Positions 1 to 8,429 of a DNA stretch of 64,000 nucleotides are shown one piece after another. The first letter of the stretch is position 1, and each line of letters starts with the position of its first letter. The stretch is from assembly GCF_000597865.1 (NCBI RefSeq), contig NZ_CP007452.1, positions 627,183 to 691,182 of the forward strand, read 5' to 3'. The notes beneath the pieces are model-generated. The model was given only the letters and a program-made list of their open reading frames with translations, did not search any database and had not been told where the DNA came from. The stretch comes from Peptoclostridium acidaminophilum DSM 3953 (GTDB lineage Bacteria; Bacillota; Clostridia; Peptostreptococcales; Peptostreptococcaceae). The translations under genes and the position numbers were made by a program.

Positions 1-3000
1 CTCTTGAGCCTCCAATTTTTTTAGCCGTTCTTCCAGTCCTTTTTTGGTACGTTCAAGTTGCTTGACTGTAAAGCGTTCACCACCGCTTGCCTTGATTTCT
101 TCAATACCATCAATGATTTCATCAATCTGCTCACGGAGTAAGCGTTCCTGCCGTTCTATGGACATAGGGATGCGCTCAAACTGGCTGTGGCCGATGATGA
201 CTGCATCATACTCTCCGGTGGCAATCCTAGCACAGAATTTTTTGCGGTTTTTTGTTTCAAAGTCCTTTTTTGTAGCAACCAAAATGTTTGAGGCAGGATA
301 AAGCCTTAAAAACTCGCTTGCCCATTGTTCGGTCAAATGGTTGGGCACTGCAAAGAGAGGCTTTTGACATAAACCTAAGCGTTTGCTTTCCATTGCTGCA
401 GCTACCATTTCAAAAGTCTTTCCTGCACCGACTTCATGGGCGAGGAGGGTGTTGTTGCCATAAAGAATATGAGCAATGGCGTTGACTTGGTGGGGTCTGA
501 GGGCGATTTCGGGATTGATGCCGCCAAACTTAATGTGTTGACCATCATATTCACGGGGGCGGATAGAATTGAATTTTTCATTGTACTGCCTGACAAGGGT
601 TTGCCGCCTGTCTGCATCTTTGAAAATCCATTCTTGAAAAGCCGCTTTTATAGTCTGCTGTTTTTGCTGTGCCAAGGTGGTAGCATCCTTGTTGAGCACG
701 CGTCGTTCCTTTCCATCGGGATCTGTTACAGTGTCGTAGATACGAATGTCACGAAGATTTAGAGTGTCTTCCAAAATGCGGTAGGCATTTGCTCTGTCGG
801 TGCCGTAGGTTACATAAGCGGCTACATTGTTATAGCCGATACTATTTTTATTGGTGATGTTCCATTCAGCAGTAAAAGGTGCGTATTTTACTTCGATATC
901 GCCTTGATTCCGCCATGGGGTATCAAATAGATCATACATGAACTGTTCGATATAGCTTTTGTCAATCCAAGTTGCACCAAGTCGGACATCTATCTCTGAT
1001 GCTTCAAGGTCTTTCGGCTGCGCTGCTTCTAGTGCAGAGACATTGGGTAGATAAGTATCAGATAGCCTTGCTGCAAGCTTTGCAGTTCTAAGCTTTTCAC
1101 GGACATTTCCAGAAAGATACTCATCGGCAGTGACATAGGTGGGCTTATCTTCGTTCTGTAGATCTGGCAGACGAAAGATAACGCCCTGTAGTTCTTCAGC
1201 AAGCTGATCTTCCGTTAAGCCTGTGAGCTTTGCCATGAATGACATGTCCACTACTGCCCTTTCTCCAATGGATACAGCCAATGCTTCACTTGCAGTATCA
1301 ACGGAAGTAATGTCAGCCCGTTTTTTGATCGTGCGTTTGGTGAACATATCGGCTTTTGTCTTCAGATTGCCATTTTCATCTACATCCTCAAGAGAACAAA
1401 GGAGATAATAAGAATTGTCCTCGCCAAAGGCAAGACTGTTGCCACGACTATTAATAAGGCCATATTTTGAGGTGAAGCTGTCGTAAAGGTAGTTTAAACG
1501 AGCTTGTTCCTGCTGGATTGTCTCATCCCCATAATCTTCAAGCTGATATCGGATAAGGTCATTAACACACTCTCTTAGGTTCACCAATCCATTAATACGT
1601 TCCTTAGCCATTTGATTCAACTCAGGGCGCACCATGCGACTGTTTTCGCGGTAGTAGACTTCACCATTTATAAGGGTATAGGAAAAGTTTTTTACCGTAG
1701 GATCGGCAGGAAGCGAAGTAGATGTACCTATTTCGATATCAGGCAGCTCTGCTTCAGGAATAATGCCATCGATGTTTGCCATAGCTGTCATTAGCAGCTC
1801 GGAAAGGTCAACATCGGGAACTGGCGAACAGGTACTTTCCATACCGAACTGACCGCTTTTCATCTCCATCTTTCCAAGAACCATTTCAGGATGGTCGGCA
1901 AAGTATCTGTTGAGGGTTATATCATCTTCATTTGTATCAAGGTAAATCCAATCTCGATCCACATCAATCGGCCTGTCGCGCTTTTGTAAAAACAGAATAT
2001 CACTGGTGACTTCCGTGCCTGCATTTTTAAGGAAGGCGTTGTTGGGAAGTCGGATTGCCCCTAAAAGCTCGGCACGTTGTGCAAGGTATTTGCGAACTTC
2101 AGGGGATTGCTTATCCATTGTGCCTTTCGAGGTGATAAAAGCGACAACGCCCCCGGGACGAACTTTATCGAGTGCCTTTGCGAAAAAATGGTCGTGAATG
2201 AGAAAACCTTGGGTGTCGTAGCGTTTTTCATTGAGCTTGTAATTACCAAAAGGAACATTACCGATTGCAAGGTCAAAAAAGCTATCAGGCAGCTCTGCTT
2301 TCTCAAATCCAGTTACTTCAATATTGGCCTTGGGATAAAGCTGTTTTGCAATCCTGCCAGTGATGCTGTCCAGTTCAATCCCATATAGCCTTGAATCTGC
2401 CATGCTGTCGGGGAGGAGGCCAAAAAAATTGCCTGTACCACAAGCTGGTTCTAAGATGTTGCCCGTACTAAAGCCCATGCGTTCAACGCTATTATAGATT
2501 GCTTTAATTACGGTAGGACTGGTATAGTGAGCGTTAAGTGTGGAGGCTCGTGCCATATTGTATTCGTCCTCAGACAAGATGGCTTTAAGCTGTGCAAACT
2601 CTCCTGAGAAGCTATTATTATCCTTATCGAATACTTCTGATAAGCCGCCCCAGCCGATATATTTCGACAAGATCTCCTGTTCTGCTTTTGTAGCAGGTCT
2701 GTTTTCTTTTTCAAGTGTCAGCAAGGTCGTGATAGCAGTTAGATTTCTCTGGAACTTGTCACGTTTGCTGCCTTCGCCTAAATGCGCATCGGTAATTCGG
2801 AAATTTTCACCCTTTTCATGCTCGGTTTCGGGCTGAGGATAGCGCTCCAAAAGCTGCAAGAAGCTTTCTCTACTTTCTGCTCTAAGGATTGGATAGAAGA
2901 GTGAGGGATCACGAAGGGTAATGTCATGTTGTCCGATTTTTTCAATGATGAATGCCGTGTTATTTTCAAGGTAGACCGTGTCGCCAGGGACATATGGAAT

Positions 3001-4905
3001 AGGGGAAGGTTCCGCGGTTGGGTGTTGGGGTTCGGATTCAACATCAGTATAAGGATGTTCAGGCTTTGTGAGAAAGACATCTTCCGCAATGAGCTTTGCC
3101 ACGTACCGCTGTGCTTTAGCCCACGGCAGTTCCAGTGTCATATCGCCCTTGGTGATGGTAAAAGATGCAGAATTACTTCCATACTCATTTCTCAGCCATT
3201 CGGCTGTGTTTCGCTCACGGCTGTGTTCTTGCATATATTTGGCAACGTTTTGCTTGCTCTCTAAATTGCCATTCCACTTTTGTAAGGCAGCGTCTATGTC
3301 CATCTGAGTGATTTCTTGCGCTACGGGATCAGGCTGTGGCGTTTGTTCCATTTCACTTTCTTGGATGGCATTATCCATTCCTATGGAAGCTCTTTCATGG
3401 TGTTCAAGCTCGTCTTTTTCAATAGTGGTTAAATAGCGATTAGCTTGAACCATGGCACGAAGATGTTTTTCAACATCGTCCCACTTTAAAGCAATATTAC
3501 TGCTGGAGGCATAGTGCTGTATCACCATGCCTTTTGATGGTTGATAATCAACAAATCCACTTGTGCCATCGGTAAAGGTGTGGCTATGCCCATAATATCC
3601 ATATTCCTGTTTCAAAAAATCAATGGCAGTTTTGCGGTCTGGCATGGTCTGATAGAGCTGCTGGACACGGAATTTCCCATCCTGTGTGCCTGTGCCACGC
3701 ACAAGCTCGTGCTCTATCTCTGATAAGGACAAAGAAAAAGCAGAGGGCATTTCGCTCTCTGCTATACGCTGTATTTGTTCTTCTTCTGTTGGGAAAAGAT
3801 TTAGTTGTAGATAAGTTCCGCCAGTATCAGTTCCTCCGCTTGCGCCTTCAAGTTGTTCATGTATCCTACCCATTCCATCTGATAGATCATCTTGTCGGGA
3901 GGTGTCTGCTTTTTCTGTAAATCGGTCATGATTTGATCCATCCGTCTGGTTGCGGTGTGATCTATCTCCAATAGATGAGGGTAGAGTTTCTCGCTCAGGA
4001 GTAGGGAATTGAACAAGGCTGTCCGATGCTTCTGAAGATATGTTTTTCGCATCCTCCCGTATTTCCCCAAAGGCTGATCCTGTGGCGCTATGCTCAGGTT
4101 TGGTATCTGATAATCCCCGTTCTTCTGATAAGTGATGTTGTTCATATTCGCTGCTCCTTTCACGTTCTGTTTTTGCAATGGTTATGGCTATTTGTCTAAA
4201 TATCTTTTCGGATTGTTCACTGACGGCTGTACCCAAAAGGCAAACGGCATCAGCTGTATTAAAATCGAAAATAGGGAGGAAATCCTCATGGGTGAAATAT
4301 GCCTCTGTATCCAGTCCGCATCGTTTCATCAAGGTATAAGAAGTACTGACAGTTGCCGCATCTACAAAAGCAGTTTGGAGACTAAGCTCATCGTAATCTT
4401 CTAAAAAGCTGCTTCCTGTGAGATAACGAATATCATCTCTGTGGTCTTCATAATACGCCTTCGATAGATTTCGTGCAATGATGTCAAACGCCTCGAAAAG
4501 AGTAATTTCTTCTACATCAAATTTATCTGAAAGCATTTCAAGAACAGGCTCGGTGTGGTGATTTTGCATCTCCCAAAGAAAAGGGCGGCGAGAATTTTCT
4601 CTGCCGCCTGTATCGGAAACATCAAATACATATTTAAGCTTTGGCTTGTCACCTGTGGAATCAAGAAGTGCAATGCCTGTGGAGCCACGGTGAACAAATC
4701 GGTTCATTTTGTTATTCCAAAGCTCATAATCAGCACAAGCCGTTGCATCAGGTCTTTGTGCGTAAATCATTAACTGCTCATGGTATGGATATTTATATAG
4801 CCGCCCTACGGTGGTAAGAAATCCACTCCAGTTGGCAAGGCTGCTTGTCAGGTGCTCGGCGGTATACTCTGCAAGTTGTGCAAAGGATTGCGCTTTTGTT
4901 GGCAT
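1..4905 (-). CDS. LtrC-like DNA methylase/SNF2-type helicase of the ICE (partial, C-terminus beyond left edge)
   Basis: Open frame of 1635 codons without a stop, running off the left edge. The ATG at 4905 is preceded by AAGGAGGTTT (4911-4920). The first ~80 residues have the LtrC/ArdC-like start common in these elements. A degenerate charged region follows. An N6-adenine methylase core comes next: EPACGTGNFF (about residue 818, SAM-binding) and IGNVPF (about 882, a variant of the catalytic NPPF/Y motif). Near residue 1492 is AHEVGAGKT, a Walker A of an SF2/SNF2 helicase, followed by AVPNHLTEQW. Such methylase-helicase giants are standard in Tn1549/CTn elements, where they are thought to protect or process the transferred DNA; that role is inferred. 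The remaining helicase motifs should lie to the left of the window. Confidence 0.9.
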   Translation of the reverse strand, partial: MPTKAQSFAQLAEYTAEHLTSSLANWSGFLTTVGRLYKYPYHEQLMIYAQRPDATACADYELWNNKMNRFVHRGSTGIALLDSTGDKPKLKYVFDVSDTGGRENSRRPFLWEMQNHHTEPVLEMLSDKFDVEEITLFEAFDIIARNLSKAYYEDHRDDIRYLTGSSFLEDYDELSLQTAFVDAATVSTSYTLMKRCGLDTEAYFTHEDFLPIFDFNTADAVCLLGTAVSEQSEKIFRQIAITIAKTERERSSEYEQHHLSEERGLSDTKPEHSATGSAFGEIREDAKNISSEASDSLVQFPTPERETLPSSIGDRSHRNQTDGSNHDRFTEKADTSRQDDLSDGMGRIHEQLEGASGGTDTGGTYLQLNLFPTEEEQIQRIAESEMPSAFSLSLSEIEHELVRGTGTQDGKFRVQQLYQTMPDRKTAIDFLKQEYGYYGHSHTFTDGTSGFVDYQPSKGMVIQHYASSSNIALKWDDVEKHLRAMVQANRYLTTIEKDELEHHERASIGMDNAIQESEMEQTPQPDPVAQEITQMDIDAALQKWNGNLESKQNVAKYMQEHSRERNTAEWLRNEYGSNSASFTITKGDMTLELPWAKAQRYVAKLIAEDVFLTKPEHPYTDVESEPQHPTAEPSPIPYVPGDTVYLENNTAFIIEKIGQHDITLRDPSLFYPILRAESRESFLQLLERYPQPETEHEKGENFRITDAHLGEGSKRDKFQRNLTAITTLLTLEKENRPATKAEQEILSKYIGWGGLSEVFDKDNNSFSGEFAQLKAILSEDEYNMARASTLNAHYTSPTVIKAIYNSVERMGFSTGNILEPACGTGNFFGLLPDSMADSRLYGIELDSITGRIAKQLYPKANIEVTGFEKAELPDSFFDLAIGNVPFGNYKLNEKRYDTQGFLIHDHFFAKALDKVRPGGVVAFITSKGTMDKQSPEVRKYLAQRAELLGAIRLPNNAFLKNAGTEVTSDILFLQKRDRPIDVDRDWIYLDTNEDDITLNRYFADHPEMVLGKMEMKSGQFGMESTCSPVPDVDLSELLMTAMANIDGIIPEAELPDIEIGTSTSLPADPTVKNFSYTLINGEVYYRENSRMVRPELNQMAKERINGLVNLRECVNDLIRYQLEDYGDETIQQEQARLNYLYDSFTSKYGLINSRGNSLAFGEDNSYYLLCSLEDVDENGNLKTKADMFTKRTIKKRADITSVDTASEALAVSIGERAVVDMSFMAKLTGLTEDQLAEELQGVIFRLPDLQNEDKPTYVTADEYLSGNVREKLRTAKLAARLSDTYLPNVSALEAAQPKDLEASEIDVRLGATWIDKSYIEQFMYDLFDTPWRNQGDIEVKYAPFTAEWNITNKNSIGYNNVAAYVTYGTDRANAYRILEDTLNLRDIRIYDTVTDPDGKERRVLNKDATTLAQQKQQTIKAAFQEWIFKDADRRQTLVRQYNEKFNSIRPREYDGQHIKFGGINPEIALRPHQVNAIAHILYGNNTLLAHEVGAGKTFEMVAAAMESKRLGLCQKPLFAVPNHLTEQWASEFLRLYPASNILVATKKDFETKNRKKFCARIATGEYDAVIIGHSQFERIPMSIERQERLLREQIDEIIDGIEEIKASGGERFTVKQLERTKKGLEERLKKLEAQE

Positions 4906-4930
4906 GTGTTAAACCTCCTTTCGCAAAGAA

Positions 4931-4958
4931 AAAAGCACTTCGGCAAGGAAGTGCTTTT
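4931..4958 (-). terminator. Rho-independent terminator after the 156-aa gene
   Basis: AAAAGCACTT and AAGTGCTTTT form 10-bp arms around an 8-nt loop. On the minus strand the second arm runs into a T tract. It lies just downstream of the 4971-5441 gene and before the methylase/helicase start, so it separates the two. Confidence 0.75.
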
Positions 4959-4970
4959 AAATAGTTTTGA

Positions 4971-5441
4971 CTAATGTACATTGAATATTATCTTTTTGAT
5001 TTCCCGCTGGATTTTTAATCTCTCGTGTTTCTTTTGTATGTCTTCTGATTCTAAATCATCGCAAAAGATGTCAATTAACTTTTTGAGCGTTTCACTAGAA
5101 GAGATATTATCCATATCGCTAACAGGGATACTAATCTGTATCGATTGAAAGACTCTTCCGTTCGCAATTGTTCCCTCAAGCTCGGGTGAAAGTTCAATAA
5201 GAATTCTTGTGAATTTTGCCAGAGCCTTACTTGGAACATCAAGTTTAACTGGTGAGCTGATGCTTATCTCCAAGATTTTTGGAGAAATCTTATAAGATAG
5301 ATTTTTTTTGTTTCTAACAGTATTTAGGGCGTGGTATTTTTCTATTGCCTCTTTGATCTGAGGCTCAATAGAATTAAAATCAAACACATCCCTTACCTTG
5401 TCATTAGCAATTTCCAATTTAACATCATAATTATATGCCAT
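4971..5441 (-). CDS. Hypothetical protein, probable ICE cargo with its own promoter
   Basis: Protein of 156 residues that I do not recognise. It has no signal peptide or membrane segment. It is mixed alpha/beta in appearance, with a lysine-rich, probably helical C-terminus (about 120-150). The start ATG at 5441 follows a clean AGGAGGAATT site. Unlike the neighbouring transfer genes, which are packed head to tail, it has its own consensus promoter (5471-5499) and terminator (4931-4958). It is also more AT-rich. That pattern fits a cargo gene inserted into the element backbone. No function can be assigned; a regulator, an immunity factor or an anti-phage component are all possible. Confidence 0.7.
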   Translation of the reverse strand: MAYNYDVKLEIANDKVRDVFDFNSIEPQIKEAIEKYHALNTVRNKKNLSYKISPKILEISISSPVKLDVPSKALAKFTRILIELSPELEGTIANGRVFQSIQISIPVSDMDNISSSETLKKLIDIFCDDLESEDIQKKHERLKIQREIKKIIFNVH

Positions 5442-5470
5442 ACTAATTCCTCCTCTGGATTTATAGCCTT

Positions 5471-5499
5471 AGTATAGCACGCGAGCTTTTGTTCGTCAA
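5471..5499 (-). promoter_or_regulatory. SigA-type promoter for the 156-aa gene
   Basis: On the minus strand TTGACG (5499-5494) and TATACT (5476-5471) are separated by exactly 17 bp. Transcription would start near 5464, about 25 bp upstream of the ATG at 5441. Confidence 0.75.
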
Positions 5500-5501
5500 G
5501 T

Positions 5502-5517
5502 ACAAATATATATTTGT
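5502..5517. promoter_or_regulatory. 16-bp perfect palindrome abutting the -35 box
   Basis: ACAAATATATATTTGT is a perfect palindrome lying 2 bp upstream of the -35 hexamer of the cargo promoter. Its position suits an operator for a dimeric regulator. The AT-rich composition raises the chance of coincidence. Confidence 0.4.
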
Positions 5518-5539
5518 TTGGTATGTTTTTATTTGTTTG

Positions 5540-5773
5540 TCATTCTATCAACTCAAAGTCGCCTATTAGCTCGTCAGAAATACTTTCAAACTCAGTGTCA
5601 TTCATGTCAGTTAGCTTATCTATAACCGATTTGGTTAGATCAAGCAGCTCAGTTTCGTCAGATTGAAGGTGTTTCTGCATCGCAGAAAGCTCAGATAATA
5701 AATCTGTCCTTGAACCAACATTGTAAATACACATCAAATTAGTTTCTTCAACTGTAAATCTACTCATAATCAT
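5540..5773 (-). CDS. Transposon-transfer assisting (TTRAP-like) small protein
   Basis: 77 residues. The N-terminal MSRFTVEETNLMCIYN-type sequence and the acidic remainder match the small transposon-transfer assisting family found in Tn1549/CTn elements beside the YodL/DUF4316 gene. The first start codon overlaps the stop of the upstream gene (ATGA at 5770-5773), implying translational coupling. Met3 (5767) is an alternative start. Its biochemical role is unknown. The family name rests on position and similarity, not on a demonstrated activity. Confidence 0.75.
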   Translation of the reverse strand: MIMSRFTVEETNLMCIYNVGSRTDLLSELSAMQKHLQSDETELLDLTKSVIDKLTDMNDTEFESISDELIGDFELIE

Positions 5774-8373
5774 CTCTCCATTTCCGCACCCACAGTGGGT
5801 ACCTTTTTTGATTTTTCTTTCTCCTGAAACGGCTTGGGCTTTAACTGTTCAACTACAGAAGCACGCTTGTCCTGCTTTTCTGCCTGTACAGCGTTTGCAA
5901 GGTCTAATAGGGAGATTGTGCCTCCTGATTTTACGGTCGCTTCAAGCTCAGCTACAGTCGGTTGATTGTTTAGTATGCCATCGATTTTGTTGAAGTTTTG
6001 CTCTGTAGATATTTCAACAGTACGAAGGGGGTTGTCCTCGTTTCTAATGGCAAATGCACGGGTGCCGTTTCCCATGATATGATACTTGCCATCATCTGAA
6101 GAATGGTGAAAGCCATAACCAGCTGCCTCCATCTGTTCCTTAGTCATGGAGGTCAAAGAAAAACTTCCCCGTGGTGTATCAATCTTTTCCCCAATCAGAA
6201 AATGATCTGGAACTAGGGGAGTCAGTTCTAAAAATTGTGGTAACTCCTGAAAGCCAAAGCTATCTACATAATGAGAGGATACAACATTATCTATCTTTAA
6301 GACAATGATGTCGCTGACAGACAGGGAATGTCCAGTGAATCCGGTAGGGTGGTTTATATTAAACTGCTCGTATAGCTTGTTCAAGGTGTTATTAACATCG
6401 CCATTAAAATTAGAGAGGGTTGCCGAATAGATAAAATCATAATTTTCATGTGCTACTTCAAGTCCTGCATTTTGTAAGTATTTTAGTCCTTCAAAGTGAT
6501 AATCACGATATTCTTCGCCTCTCTTTAACTGATAAATGGCAAAGGCATCCTTTGGACTTTCTATAAAGAGCTGTTCTAGTATTTCAGGGGAGAGTCTACC
6601 ATCGCCCTTCAGTTCCTCATAATCTTGAAGTGCGGTCCAATCGTTCTTTTCAATGCCAAATAGTCCACTGTGGTTATCGATATCCTCACGGTCAAAAGCC
6701 ATTGCTTCGGTATCATCTTCAAAAAGCATATACACGGTCAAGTCTTGATCGAATAACTCAGCAGCACGTTCTTGTGAGAGGGGAAGCATTTCATCGTTTA
6801 GGTAACCGTATGAGTTGCGGTCTGCAATGCTCACAACGGGGTCAGGCAGAGGATAGCTGTGTTCCTCTGAAGGTGGCTCCGGTAAAGGATGTTTTGTTGC
6901 AGAAGGTAATATATCAATACTATCAAAATGATCTTCCAAGTCGCTAAAGCCATTCCAAACACCGTCAATAATTAGCTCGGACTGTGCGTTTATGATGACA
7001 TTAGATGTTTCGTCTCCGTATTCTTCATGCTCCAATAGAAAATAATCCTTCCCATCGATATTGGTAGTATCAATAACATACCAAGTGCCGATATGACCAG
7101 CTACTTCGATGTGAACGCTGTCTTTTGATAAGCGTGGTTTTTCTGTCGTTCTCATGCTTTCCTGCCACACCTGATCCGCTTTTGCAGTCAGCTCTTCATA
7201 GTCGATGAGCATTGCGTTTTGGCGGTCGGATAGAGCAGAAATGCCAATGATGGAATCATCTTCGACAATCGAGTCGATGGCTTCATGGATTGAAATGGTT
7301 GGATCATCATAAACACCGCCATCAAGTAGGTTATAGGATTTATCGTAAATGGAATAATCATAGCCATCTTCGGTTGTTTGAATGGCGAAAAACAACTCAT
7401 TTACCTGATAGGCTAAGTGTTCGGGAGATTGTTCCAAGCCCTGCTCTTTTGCAATCTCGCCAAAATGCCTGTCGATATCTCCAATGAGAGCAGATGCAGT
7501 TTTGTTGATAAGCTCAAGAGATGAACGCAGTTCCGGAAGTTCTTTTCCCTTACTCCACGAAGCGATGTAGCCAAAACTGTTTTCATCAGTTTTGATACCG
7601 TAATATGTGCATACTGCAAAGGCAATGCTCTCGGCTTCAACTTCTTCGGTGCGGCGATCTTTAGGCGCTGGGATTGGTGCACTTTCATCAACTTTTGTCG
7701 AAAGCTTTTCAATTTCATAATTATGGAGCTTTGAATGAGCGATTTCATGTATAGCAGCAGCTACGGTCTGTACTTCACTCATGCCATCGCGTAGAGCAAT
7801 TCGCTGTTCACGGCTGCTGAAATATCCATCTTGTCCGGCTCCCATAGGTTCAAACGTGATGGGAACAGGAGAGGCGCGTTTCAATGCCTCCATAAAAATT
7901 TTATACTGGTTGACATCACCTGTCAGATCAGCTGCAAGGGCAGGCAAGGGTTCACCTTCAGTTTGGGAGAGATCAAATACAGAAACCACTTTAAACATAG
8001 GTATCTTGACTTCAACTTCTTCGGTCTGTACTTTGCCGTGTTCATCAAGCATAGGCGCATGTGTTATGGGATCAATCTTTTCTTGCTCTTTTTTCATCTT
8101 AAATGGAGTAGGTGCAATAATCTTAATGCCACGTTCTCCTTTTTTAACATGGCGGGAAAACTGGTCACGCCACTTATTAAAGCCTGCCACAAGGGTTGCA
8201 TCTGGCTTTTGCATAGAGATGAGAAGGGTATTGTTGAGGGAATAGCTATGAAACCTGGACATGGTTCTAAGATATTGCATATATTTGTCACTTTCAAATA
8301 ACCCCTTTATGCCGGTTTCAATGCTATCGGTAATCTCTTTTAAGCGTTCTTTTGTTGTAGTGTTGTCTGCCAT
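5770..8373 (-). CDS. ArdC-N / zinc-peptidase-like / YodL / DUF4316 multidomain ICE protein
   Basis: 867 residues; ATG preceded by GAAAGGAG. About 1-145 is an ArdC-type N-terminal domain (single-stranded DNA-binding and antirestriction in the plasmid relatives), recognisable by the FNKWRDQF and KKGERGIKI stretches. About 155-300 is a metallopeptidase-like domain with HEIAH at 209-213, a zinc-binding signature. About 310-640 holds YodL-like repeats (SYGYLNDEMLPL, VYMLFEDDTEA). The last ~100 residues match DUF4316. The architecture is typical of Tn1549-family elements. A likely role is protecting incoming single-stranded DNA in the recipient, inferred from ArdC. It is coupled to the downstream TTRAP gene by a 4-bp overlap. 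Confidence 0.85.
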   Translation of the reverse strand: MADNTTTKERLKEITDSIETGIKGLFESDKYMQYLRTMSRFHSYSLNNTLLISMQKPDATLVAGFNKWRDQFSRHVKKGERGIKIIAPTPFKMKKEQEKIDPITHAPMLDEHGKVQTEEVEVKIPMFKVVSVFDLSQTEGEPLPALAADLTGDVNQYKIFMEALKRASPVPITFEPMGAGQDGYFSSREQRIALRDGMSEVQTVAAAIHEIAHSKLHNYEIEKLSTKVDESAPIPAPKDRRTEEVEAESIAFAVCTYYGIKTDENSFGYIASWSKGKELPELRSSLELINKTASALIGDIDRHFGEIAKEQGLEQSPEHLAYQVNELFFAIQTTEDGYDYSIYDKSYNLLDGGVYDDPTISIHEAIDSIVEDDSIIGISALSDRQNAMLIDYEELTAKADQVWQESMRTTEKPRLSKDSVHIEVAGHIGTWYVIDTTNIDGKDYFLLEHEEYGDETSNVIINAQSELIIDGVWNGFSDLEDHFDSIDILPSATKHPLPEPPSEEHSYPLPDPVVSIADRNSYGYLNDEMLPLSQERAAELFDQDLTVYMLFEDDTEAMAFDREDIDNHSGLFGIEKNDWTALQDYEELKGDGRLSPEILEQLFIESPKDAFAIYQLKRGEEYRDYHFEGLKYLQNAGLEVAHENYDFIYSATLSNFNGDVNNTLNKLYEQFNINHPTGFTGHSLSVSDIIVLKIDNVVSSHYVDSFGFQELPQFLELTPLVPDHFLIGEKIDTPRGSFSLTSMTKEQMEAAGYGFHHSSDDGKYHIMGNGTRAFAIRNEDNPLRTVEISTEQNFNKIDGILNNQPTVAELEATVKSGGTISLLDLANAVQAEKQDKRASVVEQLKPKPFQEKEKSKKVPTVGAEMER

Positions 8374-8429
8374 AAGGCGGTACTCCTTTCGTTTTTCAAA
8401 TTGGTGGAGGATGGCATACCATATCGTTT

